DNA of 64,000 nucleotides from Rhinopomastus cyanomelas (GCA_013400115.1 VXBP01009430.1:62001-126000), one strand, 5' to 3'; counted from the first letter of the stretch, positions 30,899 through 43,336 are shown. Translations and numbers: made by a program. Notes: generated by a model not told the origin, from the letters alone.

Positions 30899-31045
30899 AA
30901 GATATAGATAGAGATGATATAGTCATAAATACAGATATTGACATAAATGTAGATACTGATACAGGCACAGTTGATATAGGTGTAGGTATAACTATTGATA
31001 TCAGTATAGACATACATACACATGATATAGATATGTGCACACTGT
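30899..31045 (+). repeat. degenerate TATAGA/GATATA satellite, right part
   Basis: Continues the same word set ('gatatagatagagatgatatag', 'gatataggtgtaggtataac') after the CR1. Confidence 0.85.
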
Positions 31046-31183
31046 ACACACATGCAAGCAGCCTAAAGAGACAGAACTTGCCTTGCCCAAAGCCAGACAT
31101 ACTGTCACCCAATGGCATCATTATCTCAGAATTTCATCTCTTTTTTTTTTTTACCTCTGAAAACCTGGCTCCACCTTTCTCAT

Positions 31184-32104
31184 ATCACAGAATCACAGAA
31201 TCACAGAATCACAGAACATTAGTCCAATCCCCCTGCAACAGCAGGATCCCCTAGATCAAGTCGCACATGAATATATTCAGGCAGGTTTTAAATGTCTCCA
31301 GAGAAGGAGACTCCACAACCTCCCTGGGCAGCCCCTTCCAGTGCTCTGTCACCCTCACTGTACAGAATTTCCTTCTGATATTTGTATGGAACCTCCTATG
31401 TTCCAGCTTACAACCATTGCCCCTCGTCCTATTGCTAGATGACACTGGGAGGAGCCTGGCTCCATCTTCCTCCTGACACCCACCCTTCATATATTTATAA
31501 ACATTAATAGGATCACCCCTCAGTCTCCTTTTTTCCAAGCTCCAGAGACCCAGCTCCCTCAGCCTTTCCACTTCAGGGAGGTGTTCTACTCCCTTCCTAA
31601 TCCTTGTTGCTCTGCACCGAACTCCCTCCAGCAGCTCCATGTCCTTCTTGAACTGAGGGGCCCAGAACTGGACAAAATACTCCAGATGTGGTCTCAGCAG
31701 GGCAGAGTAGAAGGGGAGGAGAACCTCTCTCCATCTCCTAAGTACCCCCTTCAAATCCATCCCAGGATGCCATTTGCCTTCTTAGCCAGAAGGGCACATT
31801 GCTGGCTAGTGGTCATCCTGCTGGCCACCAGGACCCCCAGGTCTTTTTCTCCTACACTGCACTCCAACAGGTCGGTCCCCAGCCTATACTGGTACCTGGG
31901 GTTCTTCCTGCCCAGATACAAGACTCCACACTTGCCCTTGCTGTATTTCATTGAATTTCTCCCTGCGCAGATCTCTAGCCTGTCCTGGTCTTGCTGAATG
32001 GCAGCACAGCCTGCTGGGGTGTCAGCCACACCTCCCAGCTTTGTGTCATCAGCAAACTTGCTGACAGTGCTCTCTAGTCCCTCATCCAAGTCATTAATGA
32101 ATAG
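31184..32104 (-). mobile_element. CR1 LINE, ~920 bp, carrying the FADD catalytic block
   Basis: Four perfect octamers (cacagaat x4) are followed by a terminus missing about 30 bp ('aacattagtccaatcc'). In minus-strand reading the first frame (32164-31751) contains LFINDLDEGLESTVSKFADDTKLGG, then LGTDLLECSVGEKDLGVLV. The second frame (31760-31251) contains YFVQFWAPQFKKDMELLEGV through RKFCTVRVTEHWKGLPREVVESPSL to the ORF2 end. A single frameshift near 31755 separates them. It is 5'-truncated just upstream of FADD at about 32104. Confidence 0.96.
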
Positions 32105-32955
32105 ACTGAATCCACAACTTTCTTCAAAAAAGCAACCAGAAAAATCTATCCAATAGAAAAGCACGTTATCATCAGCAATACTTCATCATCAGTGTCTCAC
32201 CATCAACATCTTGATGCCATGCTGGGCTTCCACCAGGGCCCACGAGCTGGGAGCAGGAGGGCCCTCAGAGCCCCCACACTACTGAAAGGGGGAAGTGGTG
32301 CATAAAGGAAAACCACCCTTCAACTTAGTCAAGGGATAAACTGCCCCAGGACTGAACTTGCCAGGTCCGCAAGCAGCCCCAGACTACTCTTGGTGCCTCT
32401 CCCACCTCTGCTGCAGAAGGCACTTTCAGGAGCACTGAACTTTCCAAAATCATTTTAAGTAAGACCTTATTTGTTTGGAAAATGTGAGAAGTGAAAGGTT
32501 TCTTTAAGTAGATTTAAAGTGAAAACCATTAGCAGTGCATTGTTCATTCAGCTGCTTTAATCCGTGACATGAGAACAAAGTGATCTGATCTGAGCAGACC
32601 TCCTGGTTTCATAGCAACAATGAAGATAATTTAATTTTTTTTGGTGGGGAAATATAACGCAAATCAGAGCTGAGGTGCCTAACTCGTGACTACTTTATTT
32701 CCTCTAGTAAAGTCTGTTGAAACACTATTAAAATATAATTTAGCTAAATGGCTTCCTGGAAAATAACAATTCAAAAAATAAATAAAGAGAATCTTTCTAG
32801 TTTAAAAGTCAAAGCATGTCAAAGGGCTGGTTGTGAAAGGTAATGATGCTGTTTGGGACTTTGACACTTTTTTCCATGAGATCTCAAAATTATTTTTGAG
32901 GAAAATAGGGTGGGTTACTCTTCTTTCAGTGCTGGAATTAAGAACTAGATCCAAG
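32105..32955. other. unique DNA; 32440-32900 candidate conserved noncoding block
   Basis: AT-rich, complex and repeat-free, with words such as 'gtgcattgttcattcagctgctttaatccgtgac' and 'aatataatttagctaaatgg'. No coding evidence. Confidence 0.3.
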
Positions 32956-33660
32956 AAATCACAGAATGGCCAGGGTTGGAAGGGACTTTAAAGATCATCT
33001 AGTTCCAACCCCCCTGCATGGGGACAAGACAGGGACACTTCACTAGATCAGGTTACTCAGGGCCCCATCGACTCTGGCCTTCAACACTTCCAGGACTGGA
33101 GCAGTCACAAAAGCCTTGGGCAACATGTTCCAGCATCTCACCACTCTCACAGGAACGAATATATTCCTAATGTCCAACCTCAATCTCTTCTCTTCAAGTC
33201 TGGAACACTTTCCCCTTGTCCTTTTACTATGTACCTGTGTCAAAAGCCCTGCCACATCCTCCTTGTAGCCCATTTCAGAGATTAGAAAGCTGCTAGGAGG
33301 TCACCTGGGAGCCTCCTCTTTTTCCAAGCTGAAAAATCCCACCTTGCTCAGCCTGTCCTCATAGGAGAGGTGCTCCAGCCCTCTGATCATTTGAGTTGCT
33401 CTCCTCTGGACACCTTCCAGGACCTCTGTGTCCTTCTGATGTTGCAGACTCCAGAACTAGACACAGGACTCCAGGTGGGGTCTCACAAGTGCAGAGCAGA
33501 GGGGGAGAATCCCATCCCTCAACCAACTGTCACTGCTGCTTTTGATGCAGCCCAGAAAACTGTCGGCTTTCTGAGTTGCCAGCACAAGTTGACAGCTCCT
33601 GTGAAACTTCTGGCTCACCACCACTTCCAAGTCCTTCTCCTCAGAGCTGTCCTCAATCCT
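32956..33660 (-). mobile_element. CR1 LINE, 3' part (~700 bp), older type
   Basis: Starts 'aatcacagaatggccagggttggaagggactttaaagatc', with an RNIFVPVRVVRCWNMLP-type ORF2 end (frame 33273-33043), and extends to 'ggctcaccaccacttccaagtccttctcc'. It has many substitutions. Confidence 0.93.
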
Positions 33661-35230
33661 GAAAACACAAGGAAATCATACCATCATAGCTCAAAGTGCT
33701 AAAAGACATGACAGAACTGCAGCCCAGCTTTGCCCAGCTCTGTGTGAACTTCTGGCATCTCACAAGAAGAGACACCAGAGGTCAGGAAATGGTGGGGAAA
33801 GCTTCTGGAAGTACTCAACCAGCTGAGGAAGGGGCATTGATTTTCAGGAGTATTTGGAGTATCTCAGTAATTTATATGTCATGTCCTTCCCAGAAGTGTA
33901 TGAATGTGCTACGAGTTTTCCTCTGGTGTTAGGTGCCTTTGCTGAGACACTAGGACTGAGAAGCGCATCTGGTTTCATTCCCATAGTTTTCACAACACAG
34001 AGGCTGTGACGGACATCCTACTCCACACACTGTTACCATCCCATCCATCCCTTGCAACCCTTACCTCATGGCCAGTGCCCTTTGGAAAGTGAAAAACAAG
34101 GTTCCTGCAGGATCCAAAGACTCTTGAACATTGAAGGCTAGACATTTCCACTAATTTCCAGCTCCAGGGTTATTATGTGAAATGTCAGCAGGTTCTTCTG
34201 GCCTTCAAAAACTGGATGAAAATGGCCACAGCTCCCATGCTGTGCCTGAGTTGGGTTCTCCAGGTAAGCAACAGGCCTGAGGGACAGATCCCAGTGTCAC
34301 AACTCAAAATACATATAGTTTCCTGCACAGAGATTTTAGTCTTGATTGTCAGGCACACACTGTCATCCAGGGAGCAATCCTGCCAGTGAGCACCAGCTAA
34401 ATTTCAGATGACTCTGTGAGTAGGAGCAATTGGACCTTGGGTTTTTGGGCAGTTCATTTATGAGCTACTTTAACGACCCAAAAACCCAAAACAAAATTAA
34501 TCCTGTTCAGATCTTGGACCCAGATCTCTATTTCCCTTGGAGCAATCAACTCTCTGAGTTTTCAGGGCTACTTTATCCCTCCCATGGGCTGCCACTTCAG
34601 GATATTCCTTTTCCTATGGAGAAGCTGCAGATAAAGGGACTTGGGATGGTGGCTTACTGCAGCAACATGGGTTGGGGACACAGAGGTGATGGCAGATCCT
34701 CCCCACCCTCAGCCAAGTGCTTTTCCCTTAAGAAAAAAAAAAAGGCTCTGATGTTTAATCAAAACTCCCTCGCTACCGTTTAAAGCCTTTGTTTCTTCGC
34801 CTGTCCCTAATGAACAGTAACAGGGAAACATTATCACTCCATATAAAATATTAAACACCAGTTGTAAATATTAAATCACCCACAAATCCAACCTGGCAAA
34901 GTTAATACTCGATGCATTGTTTACATTGCTGCTGATTAATACTAGAGATTACAACTAATACTCGCATAATATAAACACCAACAAGCTTTTAGCGCACAAT
35001 TAAGGCAAACAATTCCATCAGCACTGCGTTCTCATCCCTGCAAAACTAGGCAGAATAAAGCAATATCACTGGAGTCTAACTCCAAATACAAAACATTTGG
35101 ATCATTGAAGTCTGAAGGGTTTTTCCACTTTGGAAAAGCCTATTTTCCCCCAAACTGAGAAGCCATATTGCAGGCAGAAATCCCACCATGGTGGGCAGAT
35201 ACATCCTTCTGTCTTCTCCACATCAGTGTT
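33661..35230. other. unique DNA; 34750-35095 candidate conserved noncoding block
   Basis: A run of A's lies at 34732-34743. The block 34750-35095 is AT-rich and complex ('aatgaacagtaacagggaaacattatcactcc', 'ttgtttacattgctgctgattaatac') and free of repeats. No coding frame with motifs. Confidence 0.3.
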
Positions 35231-35605
35231 TCATAGAATCATAGGTTTTGTTGGGTTGGAAGGGACCTCCAAAGGTCACCTAATCCAGCTTCCCTACAAC
35301 AAGCAGGGCCATCACTCATCAGACCAGGTTGCCCAGAGCTCCATCCAGCCTGACCTCGAATGGCTTCAGCGATGGGGCCTTCACCAGCTCTCTGGGCAGC
35401 CTATTGCAGGGATCCCTCACCCTCAGAGTCAAGAACATTTTCCTGATGCCCAGCCTCAATCTACCCTTTTCCAGCTTCAAACCATGATTCCTCCTCCTGT
35501 TGTTCCCTGCCTTTGCGAACAGTCTTCCCCAGCCTTCTAACAGGTTCTTTTTAGCTACTGAAAAGTCACTATATGATCCCCCTGGAGCCTTCTCCTCTTC
35601 CTCCT
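35231..35605 (-). mobile_element. CR1 LINE, 3' part (~375 bp), 'FFNLRV'-like type
   Basis: 'tcatagaatcataggttttgttgggttggaagggacctccaaaggtcacc' to 'cccctggagccttctcctc'. The ORF2 end is broken. Confidence 0.92.
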
Positions 35606-36081
35606 TTCGTCTCCCTTTTCACCGACCTGATGGAGCCATGAGAATGGTTGATAATTTTTTTCCTGAAAAAGCCGTTAAAAATGGGATGAGTTGACACAAC
35701 TGTTGGGCATAAGATCCCAGGAGCCTTCCTTTGGCATCATTCACCACCAGAAGTGTCTCGCCTCAAGAGTCTCATCACAGGAGGATACAAATAAACTGAG
35801 CAGAGCCCAAAGGGGTGACAAAGATGATCAGAGAAAAACTAAGGTCTGAAGGAAATGAGGAAAGAAGGCTGAGGGAAGACCTCTCAGCAGTTGTCAGAGG
35901 TCTAACTGCTCTAACAAAAAGAGATGAATTAAAGTGCAGCAGAGTTGAGAGAGACTTGAAGAGATCTTTGTAATGAATACCTAAACACAATTAACCTCTG
36001 ACTCGGATCTGCCACATCTTCAAAGGGCAGAAAGCTTCTCCCAAATATCCTCAGAAGGTATTGTTTGAATCAGCAGTCAAT
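35606..36081. other. unique DNA, possibly a very old CR1 trace
   Basis: 35780-35980 reads like badly decayed CR1 ORF2 sense sequence ('ggtgacaaagatgatcagag', 'gaaggctgagggaagacc') but is too diverged to call firmly. Confidence 0.3.
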
Positions 36082-36285
36082 GGGGTGGAGTCCCTCTCTT
36101 ACGAGGACAGGCTTAGAGTGTGGGGGTTGTTCAGCCTGAAGAGGAGAAGACTCCAGGAGGACCTTACAGCCACCATCCAATCCCTGAAAGAGGCTGTCAG
36201 GATAGGGAAAACTGTTCACAAGGGCAGGGAACAACAGGAGGAGAAGTCATGGTTTGAAGCTGGAAAAGGGTAGATTGAGGCTGGG
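36082..36285 (+). mobile_element. CR1 ORF2 C-terminal fragment without 3' UTR
   Basis: Sense VESLSYEDRLRVWGLFSLKRRRLQEDL, then 'ggttgaagctggaaaagggtagattgaggctgg'. It ends inside the ORF2 end with no terminus. Confidence 0.88.
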
Positions 36286-37252
36286 CAAATCCAGCCCTGC
36301 TGATAGAAGACAGCTGGAGCTGCCATAGATCCTCACTCCAGGGAAGCTCCTGGCACTGTCTTGGTTGACCACTTTGCAAACAAACAAGGGAAACCTGTTC
36401 CAGGTGAGGTTATAGAAGAGGATATAGAGATGGGGGAAACGTGTGCTCTGCAGGCTGCTATCAGACAGGCACAGCCAGGCTGTGAGGAGACCTAAAGGGG
36501 TAGCCACTCCCTGTCTATTTGACATTTGCATGAAGAACCCGGGTGATAGACTAAAGTGTGTGTTGTAGGGTGTGTGGATCTCCCTGGACTATGAGGACTT
36601 CAAGGTTTTGGGAAGGCAGATAACTCAAAACTACCTTAATAAATTTTGAGTAAGCTAAACAAACTTCTGTAAGAATAGAGAAGTAGAGAGCTGTGTTTTG
36701 GACAGAGAACTAACACCCAAGTCTGAGTTTTACTTCTGGAGAGACCTATAACCACCTCAAAAAAACAGCTCAGAAGGGGTTGTGATAGGATCTGGCTTGG
36801 GATGCTCAGAATTGAAAGAGCTGGCAGAGAGGCCATTGGTGACACCTCTCCTTGTGCACAAGGCTTCAACTCACTGAGATCCACCACAGCTTAAGGATAA
36901 TACAGACAATCTGGAGCTAGACTAGGAAAGAGGAACCAGACATGGCCTGGAAACACTGGCCAATACAGAAAGGATTAAAGAACTGAGGGCTGCAGACTTT
37001 TTCACCATCTGCTATTTAAAAAAAACAAAACCACACCAAGCTCAGGTTTTGTCTTGTTTACCCAGGGACAGAGTGATATTTGGATAGGTTCAGCTGCAGA
37101 TTTCACCATAAGCAGCTTCCCACCAGGGGCTGGATCCCTAAAGCAGGTTTCTGCCCTGCAAAGGGGTTGGTTTCCCCAAGCAGCACCTTCCCTTTGCAGC
37201 AAAGCAATGCAGCACACTGAGCTTGGTCAGAGAATCAGAGTCACAAAATGAC
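36286..37252. other. unique DNA, no gene recognised
   Basis: About 970 bp without a recognised family. An A-rich run lies at 37017-37028. Confidence 0.45.
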
Positions 37253-37290
37253 TACCAGCCCAAAATATCTCAGCTGACAACTGAAAGAAC
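37253..37290 (-). repeat. 38-bp 3' flank shared with another CR1 copy (copy 1)
   Basis: 'taccagcccaaaatatctcagctgacaactgaaagaac' lies directly beyond the CR1 octamers at 37291. It recurs with three mismatches at 47939-47976 beyond another CR1 of the same type. Being outside the CR1 consensus, it indicates a carried 3' segment or a subfamily-specific extension. Confidence 0.8.
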
Positions 37291-37660
37291 ATAGAATCAC
37301 AGGATGGTTTAGGTTGGAAGGGAGCTCAGAGCTCACCCAGTGCCAACCGCCTGCCGTGGGCAGTGACATCTCTCACCAGATCAGATTGCCCACAGCCCCA
37401 TCCAACCTGGCCTTCAACGCTGCCAGGAATGGAACAGCCATAACCTCCCTGGGCAACCTGTTCCAGTGCTTCAGAATCTTCACAAGGAAGAATTTCTGCT
37501 TTAGATCTCATCTCAATCTCCCCTCTTCTAGCTTGAACACATCTTCTTTTCCTATCATCATGCAAAGTCCTTCTCCATCTTTCCTCTAAGCCCTTCAGGT
37601 ACTGGAAGCTGCTACAAATTCCCTCCAACCCTTCTCTTCTCCAGGCTGAACAGCCCCACA
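37291..37660 (-). mobile_element. CR1 LINE, 3' part (~370 bp), 'gagctcacccagtgccaac' type
   Basis: 'atagaatcacaggatggtttaggttggaagggagctcagagctcacccagtgcc' to 'ccaggctgaacagccccaca'. The same type occurs at 47977 and 57667. Confidence 0.92.
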
Positions 37661-38871
37661 CTGATCACCCCTGGCTGTTTGCTAACTCCTGAATCTCACA
37701 GAAACAGCAAGGATGAGATTCTTTTATTTCTATTGAATTTATCAGTGTCACGTTACCAATACCTACTTTGGTTTTCTGTGCCTGTCCTGAAGTATCTCTA
37801 ATGTTCCTTCCCCACTCAGTTGCTGCTGTTGAGCATTTTGCCCAGTTATTTTCCAGAGCATTTCTTCAAAGGAACTTTTCTCCCTTGTGGGGGTTCTCTG
37901 GAGTTGCTTCATTCCCACTGGAGCTCTGAGCATCAGCACTGAGGAACAGGATCACATCCCTGTCACACAGGGTGGGCAGAGCAGCCATGGGACCTATTGT
38001 TTTCCGCATCCGCTGGGGCTACAAGAGGAGGAAATCAGCTTTATCTGAAGCAAAGACACACATCCATTAGGCAAATTATTGGGAAAAACTTCCTGGCAAT
38101 AGCACTGCCCAAGCGTGGGAACCATCACCACAGGCAGCTTCAGGAATGTATCTCTAAGAAAGAGTGTTATGGGAGATGCTATCCCACACACCAGCTCCTG
38201 TGATGTTGCCACTTCTTCCTCTGTGGACCACATCTGATCCTCTCCCACAGTGATTTACAAGGTTCCCCTCTCATTCTACCCCAATGCATCACATCTTCTG
38301 TGGTCCCTGCATCCCTCCTCCTCTGACAGCACCAGGTCCAGGACCTCACCCTGATCCTGGGTACACCCCACATTTTGCATCCCTCTGAAGGCTGAGAAGA
38401 AAATGCAACATTCTGAACCTTTTGCTAGGTGAGTGTGAGTGTCTCACCTTGCCTCATGAGCAGCATGTGGCAGGAGAAGCCCCGTGGTAGTACCTGCTGG
38501 AAGCCCACATCCATTGACACTGCCTCTTCACCTCAGCTGAAGAGAAACATGTCTGCAAGGTCTGTTCTGGAGACTGCCCAAGCGTCATCCATGTATGGGG
38601 ACTCCATGTAAATGGGAAACCACTGGTTATTCCCCTGTGAGGACAAAATTGTTAAGTTTTCTTCTCCTATCCCTGGTAAAACAACCAACTATCCAACACA
38701 AAAAGCTGTGAAGCTCCTTTTAAACCAAATCACTCCCTATGAACAATATTTGATAGAAGAAAACGGGGTACTGTGCTGACCACCCAACACAGGTTGCTGC
38801 GGGGCCAGCCCCAGCAGACAAAGGCAGCTCCTAGTAAAGGATTTTGCAAGAAGGCCACCATGGTTCTTGAA
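37661..38871. other. unique DNA, no gene recognised
   Basis: 1.2 kb without repeats. Short frames on both strands lack motifs. Confidence 0.45.
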
Positions 38872-39052
38872 TCTGAGACTGGGGGATTCCTGAAACAGGC
38901 TGCCCAGAGAGCTGGTGGAGGACTCATTCCTGGAGCCATTCAAAGTCACGCTGGAAGGGGCTCTAGGCAATCTGGTCTGGTGAGTGATGGCCCTGCTTGG
39001 TGTAGGGGGGTTTGGATTAGATGAAGGCTCCTTATAACCCTACAATTCTATG
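38872..39052 (+). mobile_element. CR1 LINE, last ~180 bp
   Basis: Sense 'gagactgggggattcctgaaacaggctgcccagagagctggtggagg' to 'ggattagatgaaggctccttataaccctacaattctatg'. It belongs to the FNLRV group. Confidence 0.9.
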
Positions 39053-40852
39053 CTAATGCTATGGTTTGGCACAGAGTGATGGGCGAGACTAAGAGCAGAG
39101 CAATCTGCTGGCACACAGGTGCCTCACAAATCCCATGTTTACTGCTCATTTATTTATCTGTTGAGGATATAACAATGAAATGTGTTTCTCACTTGGCATT
39201 TTTTAACCTCATGCCCCCAATCCAGAGCAAAACCAGGATGCTGAGCTGTAGGGGACATCTGAGGGTGGAGACGTGCATTGGGATGGATGTCTCAGGAGGT
39301 TCTTCCACTTCCCATTCTGCCTCCAGTGAGCACAATTTCCTAAAAAGCCAGAGAACAGCAGAAAATTACCCCTTCTCCTCCACCTGTGCCTTTGCCAATC
39401 ACCTCAGCAGGTATCTCAGCCCATCAGGTGTGATGGAGGGAACTCCTCCTTGTCCCAGCAGGTCACCAAGCTCCATGATGTGCCACATAGCCTGAAAGCC
39501 ATTTGGATGCCCATGGCATGGCACAAAGCCACACAGATCCGAGCCAGAGACTGGCCTCACAGCCCTCCAGACAGGAGGGTGCCACTGGGTCTCTGCCAAC
39601 AAGCTGCTCCTGGTATCCACTGCTCTCCAGCATCACTGGCCTCCTGGAGGTTTTTCTGCCTCAATCTATCAATTTATTTGGTAGTCACACTCATAGATGT
39701 GCTGATACCATTGGATCACAAGTGCTCCAATATGCCTGTTGGCCCCCGATATTCCCTGCTTTACCTCCACATCCCTACATTTCCAGCTGGAAAGATGACA
39801 GTTTGGACCCCAGGATGATGCTCCCTGTGGCCCTGCAGGGTTGGGGCTGCTCATGTCAGGGAAAACCAAAGAGGAAGCTCAAGCACAGAGATGTACTTTT
39901 GTTGCTGTGGCTATGTTAGAAGTTTCTATAGCTACCAGCTACAAGCTGTCAGGAAACACCGCTGCGCCCTTCCCCACACACTGTTCTGCAGTGGAAACAC
40001 AGGAAATGCGGCCCATCGGAAAGAGGTTTTGACTTCCCATATTTAAGCATCTCTTTCTCTTCCTCTCACTTCCATACCCCCCCTTTCAGAGGTGGGGGGA
40101 TGAGCCCATCTGGCCACAAGCTCAGCAATGCTGCACGAAGCTCAGTGGTCAGATTGCAGGGGCAGATGCAGCACAGTTTTCCTGCAGAGCTGCAAGCAGT
40201 GGTGGCCAAAGACCCTGAAAGCTTGAGCAGGGGTGACTGTTAGAGGCTTTTGACCCCAGCCCTCAGGTCTCCACATCCTGAGCACCAAAGTTGTGCCATG
40301 TTGGGCATCCTCCTCTCTGCTCTGCACGGATCCCACAGAATTGTAAACTCTAGTCTATTTTTCTTCCCATTCCCTGTTCCTGTAGGTCCCCTGGCATCTC
40401 CATACCCATCTATAAATGCATACACCGTGCAGCTGACAATCTATAAACACCTTTAAATTCTGCTGATTCTGAGCAACTCAGAATAGGAGAGAAAAGGCCA
40501 GAGAAGAACCACAGCCTCTCAAAACACATAATCATCCCTCTGAGCCCACAGTGACCCCCCAGGCCACCTTCACACTCTGGTGCTTGCGTCCACAGCTCAC
40601 TGCCACGATAATAAACCCCTCCTTCCCTCCTCAAACAATGAGCCAGTCTTCCATGTGCTTCCAGGAATAATGCAGACGCTGTTCCACACGGAGCCTAGAT
40701 TGCTCCAGGGGGACCAAGGGGTACTCAAGCACAAGATGATAAATCGGGTGAAAGAACCATTTCCTCAAAGAGGTTGAGGTATTTGAGTCCTAGCAGTAAC
40801 AGATCTTGTTTTGTGTGGGGATGGATGTGTTTCTGGAGGTATCGTAATAGCA
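39053..40852. other. 1.8 kb unique DNA, no gene recognised
   Basis: Overlapping frames of 122-144 codons at 39061-39919 look interesting by length only. They fall in three frames and both strands with no domain. Confidence 0.45.
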
Positions 40853-41063
40853 TCATAGAATGTGTTGGGTTGGAAGGGACCTCCAAAGGGCATCCAGTCC
40901 AACCCCCCCTACAATAATTAGGGCCATCACTCACCAGACCGGGTTGCTCAGAGCCCCAACCAGCCCAACCTCTACCCAGCCTGACCTTGAATGGCTCCAG
41001 GGATGGGACCTCCATCACCTCTCTAAGCAGGGATCCACCACCGTCTGGATAAAGAACTTAATC
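40853..41063 (-). mobile_element. CR1 LINE, 3' part (~210 bp)
   Basis: 'tcatagaatgtgttgggttggaagggacctccaaagggcatccagtcc' to 'ataaagaacttaatcctgg', with small internal duplications ('cccaaccagcccaacctctacccagcctgacc'). Confidence 0.9.
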
Positions 41064-41857
41064 CTGGGGGACACTTTGCTTCCTGCTCATTGACATCACA
41101 AGACACCTCATGACATTCTTTACACTGTTCTTTATAAACAAACCTCACCAACCCAGCAAAGCCACCTCAGCTCAGGGTTTTAGCTCCAAGTTGCTTAACA
41201 GCCAACGACACCCAAGAAGCTACTTGCTTCTTTTTGCTGCCATCTGAAAAGCCAGAAGGTTGACAGTCTCTATCCTGGGTCTGCAAAAATCTCCTTTTAC
41301 CGCTGAAAATAATTACGCTGTTAGCTGCTAGTGCTGCTGGAGGAGAGCTAACGAGTCGCTAGACAAGTGGCTGTTTTATCTCCTGTGCACAAAAAGCAAT
41401 GGCCGTGCAACATGCAGCCCCAACAGAAAACTTCTGCGGCAGCCACCGCCCCACCTGGACAAAGAGGAGATGGTGAAGGAGGGCAAAGCAGCTGTTCTGA
41501 AACACCCCTCCCTGACTCCATCACCTGCAATGTTCAGGAAAACAGCCTGGAGATGCAAATGAAAGGATGTCCCACAGCTTTTACACCCTCAGGATGTTGT
41601 CAGCCCCAATGAGTTGAAGTTGGTAAATCCTTCTCTGAATGTAGGCTGGGAAATAGTGGAGGAAAGGCGCTTTCCAAGATGGGCCTCCCAGGATGGTGTC
41701 TGCATGTTCCTTATTCCTCGAGCCATCTGCTGCCTTGCATGTCCTCCCAGGAGATGTCCCCTGCATCACTGCTGTCGCTGCTGCTTGATTTACAGGTATT
41801 GTCATCATACTAACACCATAGAAGCACCTTGGAGCTCATCATGGTCCTTTCATGTTG
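41064..41857. other. unique DNA, no gene recognised
   Basis: No feature recognised in about 790 bp. Confidence 0.45.
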
Positions 41858-42040
41858 TGACAGGACAAGGGGTGATGATTAAACAAAAAGAGGGAGATTC
41901 AGGTGACAGAGAAAGGACAAATTTATAATGAGAGTGTTGAGACTCTGGCCTATGTTGCCCAGAGAATTGGTAGAAGCCCCATCCATGCAATCATCCGAGG
42001 CCAGGTTGGACTTTGGGACTCTGACCAACCTTGGAGCTAG
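41858..42040 (+). mobile_element. diverged CR1 fragment, 3' terminus missing
   Basis: Sense 'tgtgacaggacaaggggtgatgattaaacaaaaagagggagattcagg' to 'ggactctgaccaaccttggagctag'. It ends at an opposite-strand CR1. Confidence 0.78.
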
Positions 42041-42512
42041 TTTAAAACCCCTGCTCTAGTTTAAAACCACTGCCCCTGATCCTGTTGCTGCACACCCTCT
42101 CCAGCTATCCTGTAGTCTCCATCAGGTACTGGACGCTGCTATAAGGTCTCCCTGGAATCTTTTCTTCTTCAGGTTGAACAACTCCTACTCTGTCAGCCTG
42201 TCCTCACAGGAGAGGGGCTCCAGCCATCTGATCATTTTAGTAGCCTCCTCTGGACCTGCTCCAACAAGTCCACATCCTTCTTGTGTTGAGGGCTCCAGAG
42301 CTGGATGCAGGACTCCAGGTGAAGTCTCACCAGAGCAGAATGACAGAATCTGCTCTCTCAATCTGCTGGCCAACATTTTTGATGCAGCCCAGAATGTAAT
42401 TGGCCTTCTGGGCTGCAACAGCAGATTGGTGGCTCACGTTCAGCTTTTTGTTGATCAACACCCAAAAGTCCCTCTCTGCGGGGCTGCTCTCTAGCACATC
42501 ACCTCCCAGCCT
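42041..42512 (-). mobile_element. CR1 LINE internal portion, tail-to-tail with the preceding fragment
   Basis: Begins at the 'agtttaaaaccactgcccctgatcctg' position (no 3' UTR) and extends 5' to 'tgttgatcaacacccaaaagtccctctctgcggggc'. It includes 'gatgcagcccagaatgtaattggccttctgggctgc'. Confidence 0.9.
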
Positions 42513-43143
42513 TCTGCCTGATGCACATAACTCTTCTGAGTCCTCAATTTTCTACACTGGGCAGACTTTCCCAGTTTTGACTGTGAAAACATTTTTCTAT
42601 TCTGTTCTTCAACACATCATTCAAAGGCTTCAACAGCCACATCCCAGCTTCTGTAAGCTTTCCTGAGCACTGTCTACCGCTGCTGTTTACATCTGGGACC
42701 TTCAATTGCCCAACGGGTCCTTCAGAACGTTAGTTCCTAGCATTTGGATTAAATTCACAGCTGGAAATTGTCTTTCCATGTGTTTATTCACCCGTTCTGA
42801 GTCTGCTACAGCCAGACAGCAGGTCTCTGCTTCCTGGGGAGAAATCGCTGCTTCAAAAACATTCCCTGCATAGTTATGATGGATTCTGAAGGAGAAGGAT
42901 AGAGGGTATGGTGCCACCAAGGCAGAGAAAAGGAGGTCAAATTGCTACAGAGATTTGTGCAAGCCTGGGAAGCTTCTGTGAGTGGGGGTAGGAAGGGTGT
43001 TGCAAGAAAGGGGTGTTGAGACAACAGTTTTCTTGTATTTGTGCCTTCTCCATTGTCTTGCCTTTGCCCACTGCAGAAACATGGGGTGCTTCTGCTCAGG
43101 AAAGGGGACTGGTCCATTCACAGGCCAACAAGTCAAACCAGGA
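42513..43143. other. unique DNA, no gene recognised
   Basis: No feature recognised. Confidence 0.4.
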
Positions 43144-43336
43144 GTCACAGAATCATGGAACCATTAAGGTTGGAAGAGAGCTACAAGATCTTCAAGTCCA
43201 ACTGTCCTCTAAATCCAACCCTTCTCATTAAACCATGTTCTGTAGAGCCACATCCACATGTTTCTTGAACACCTGCAAGGACAATAGCTCCACTACCTCC
43301 TGTCAAGTATTGGCAGCCCGTTCCAATAGTTGACCA
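43144..43336 (-). mobile_element. CR1 LINE, last ~190 bp
   Basis: 'gtcacagaatcatggaaccattaaggttggaagagagctacaagatc' to 'ggcagcccgttccaatagttgacc'. It resembles the copy at 15335, with a 9-bp insertion near 43304. Confidence 0.9.

Noticed and set aside
35780..35980. Additional plus-strand CR1 body
   Set aside because: A few words match CR1 ORF2, but no continuous alignment could be made by eye.
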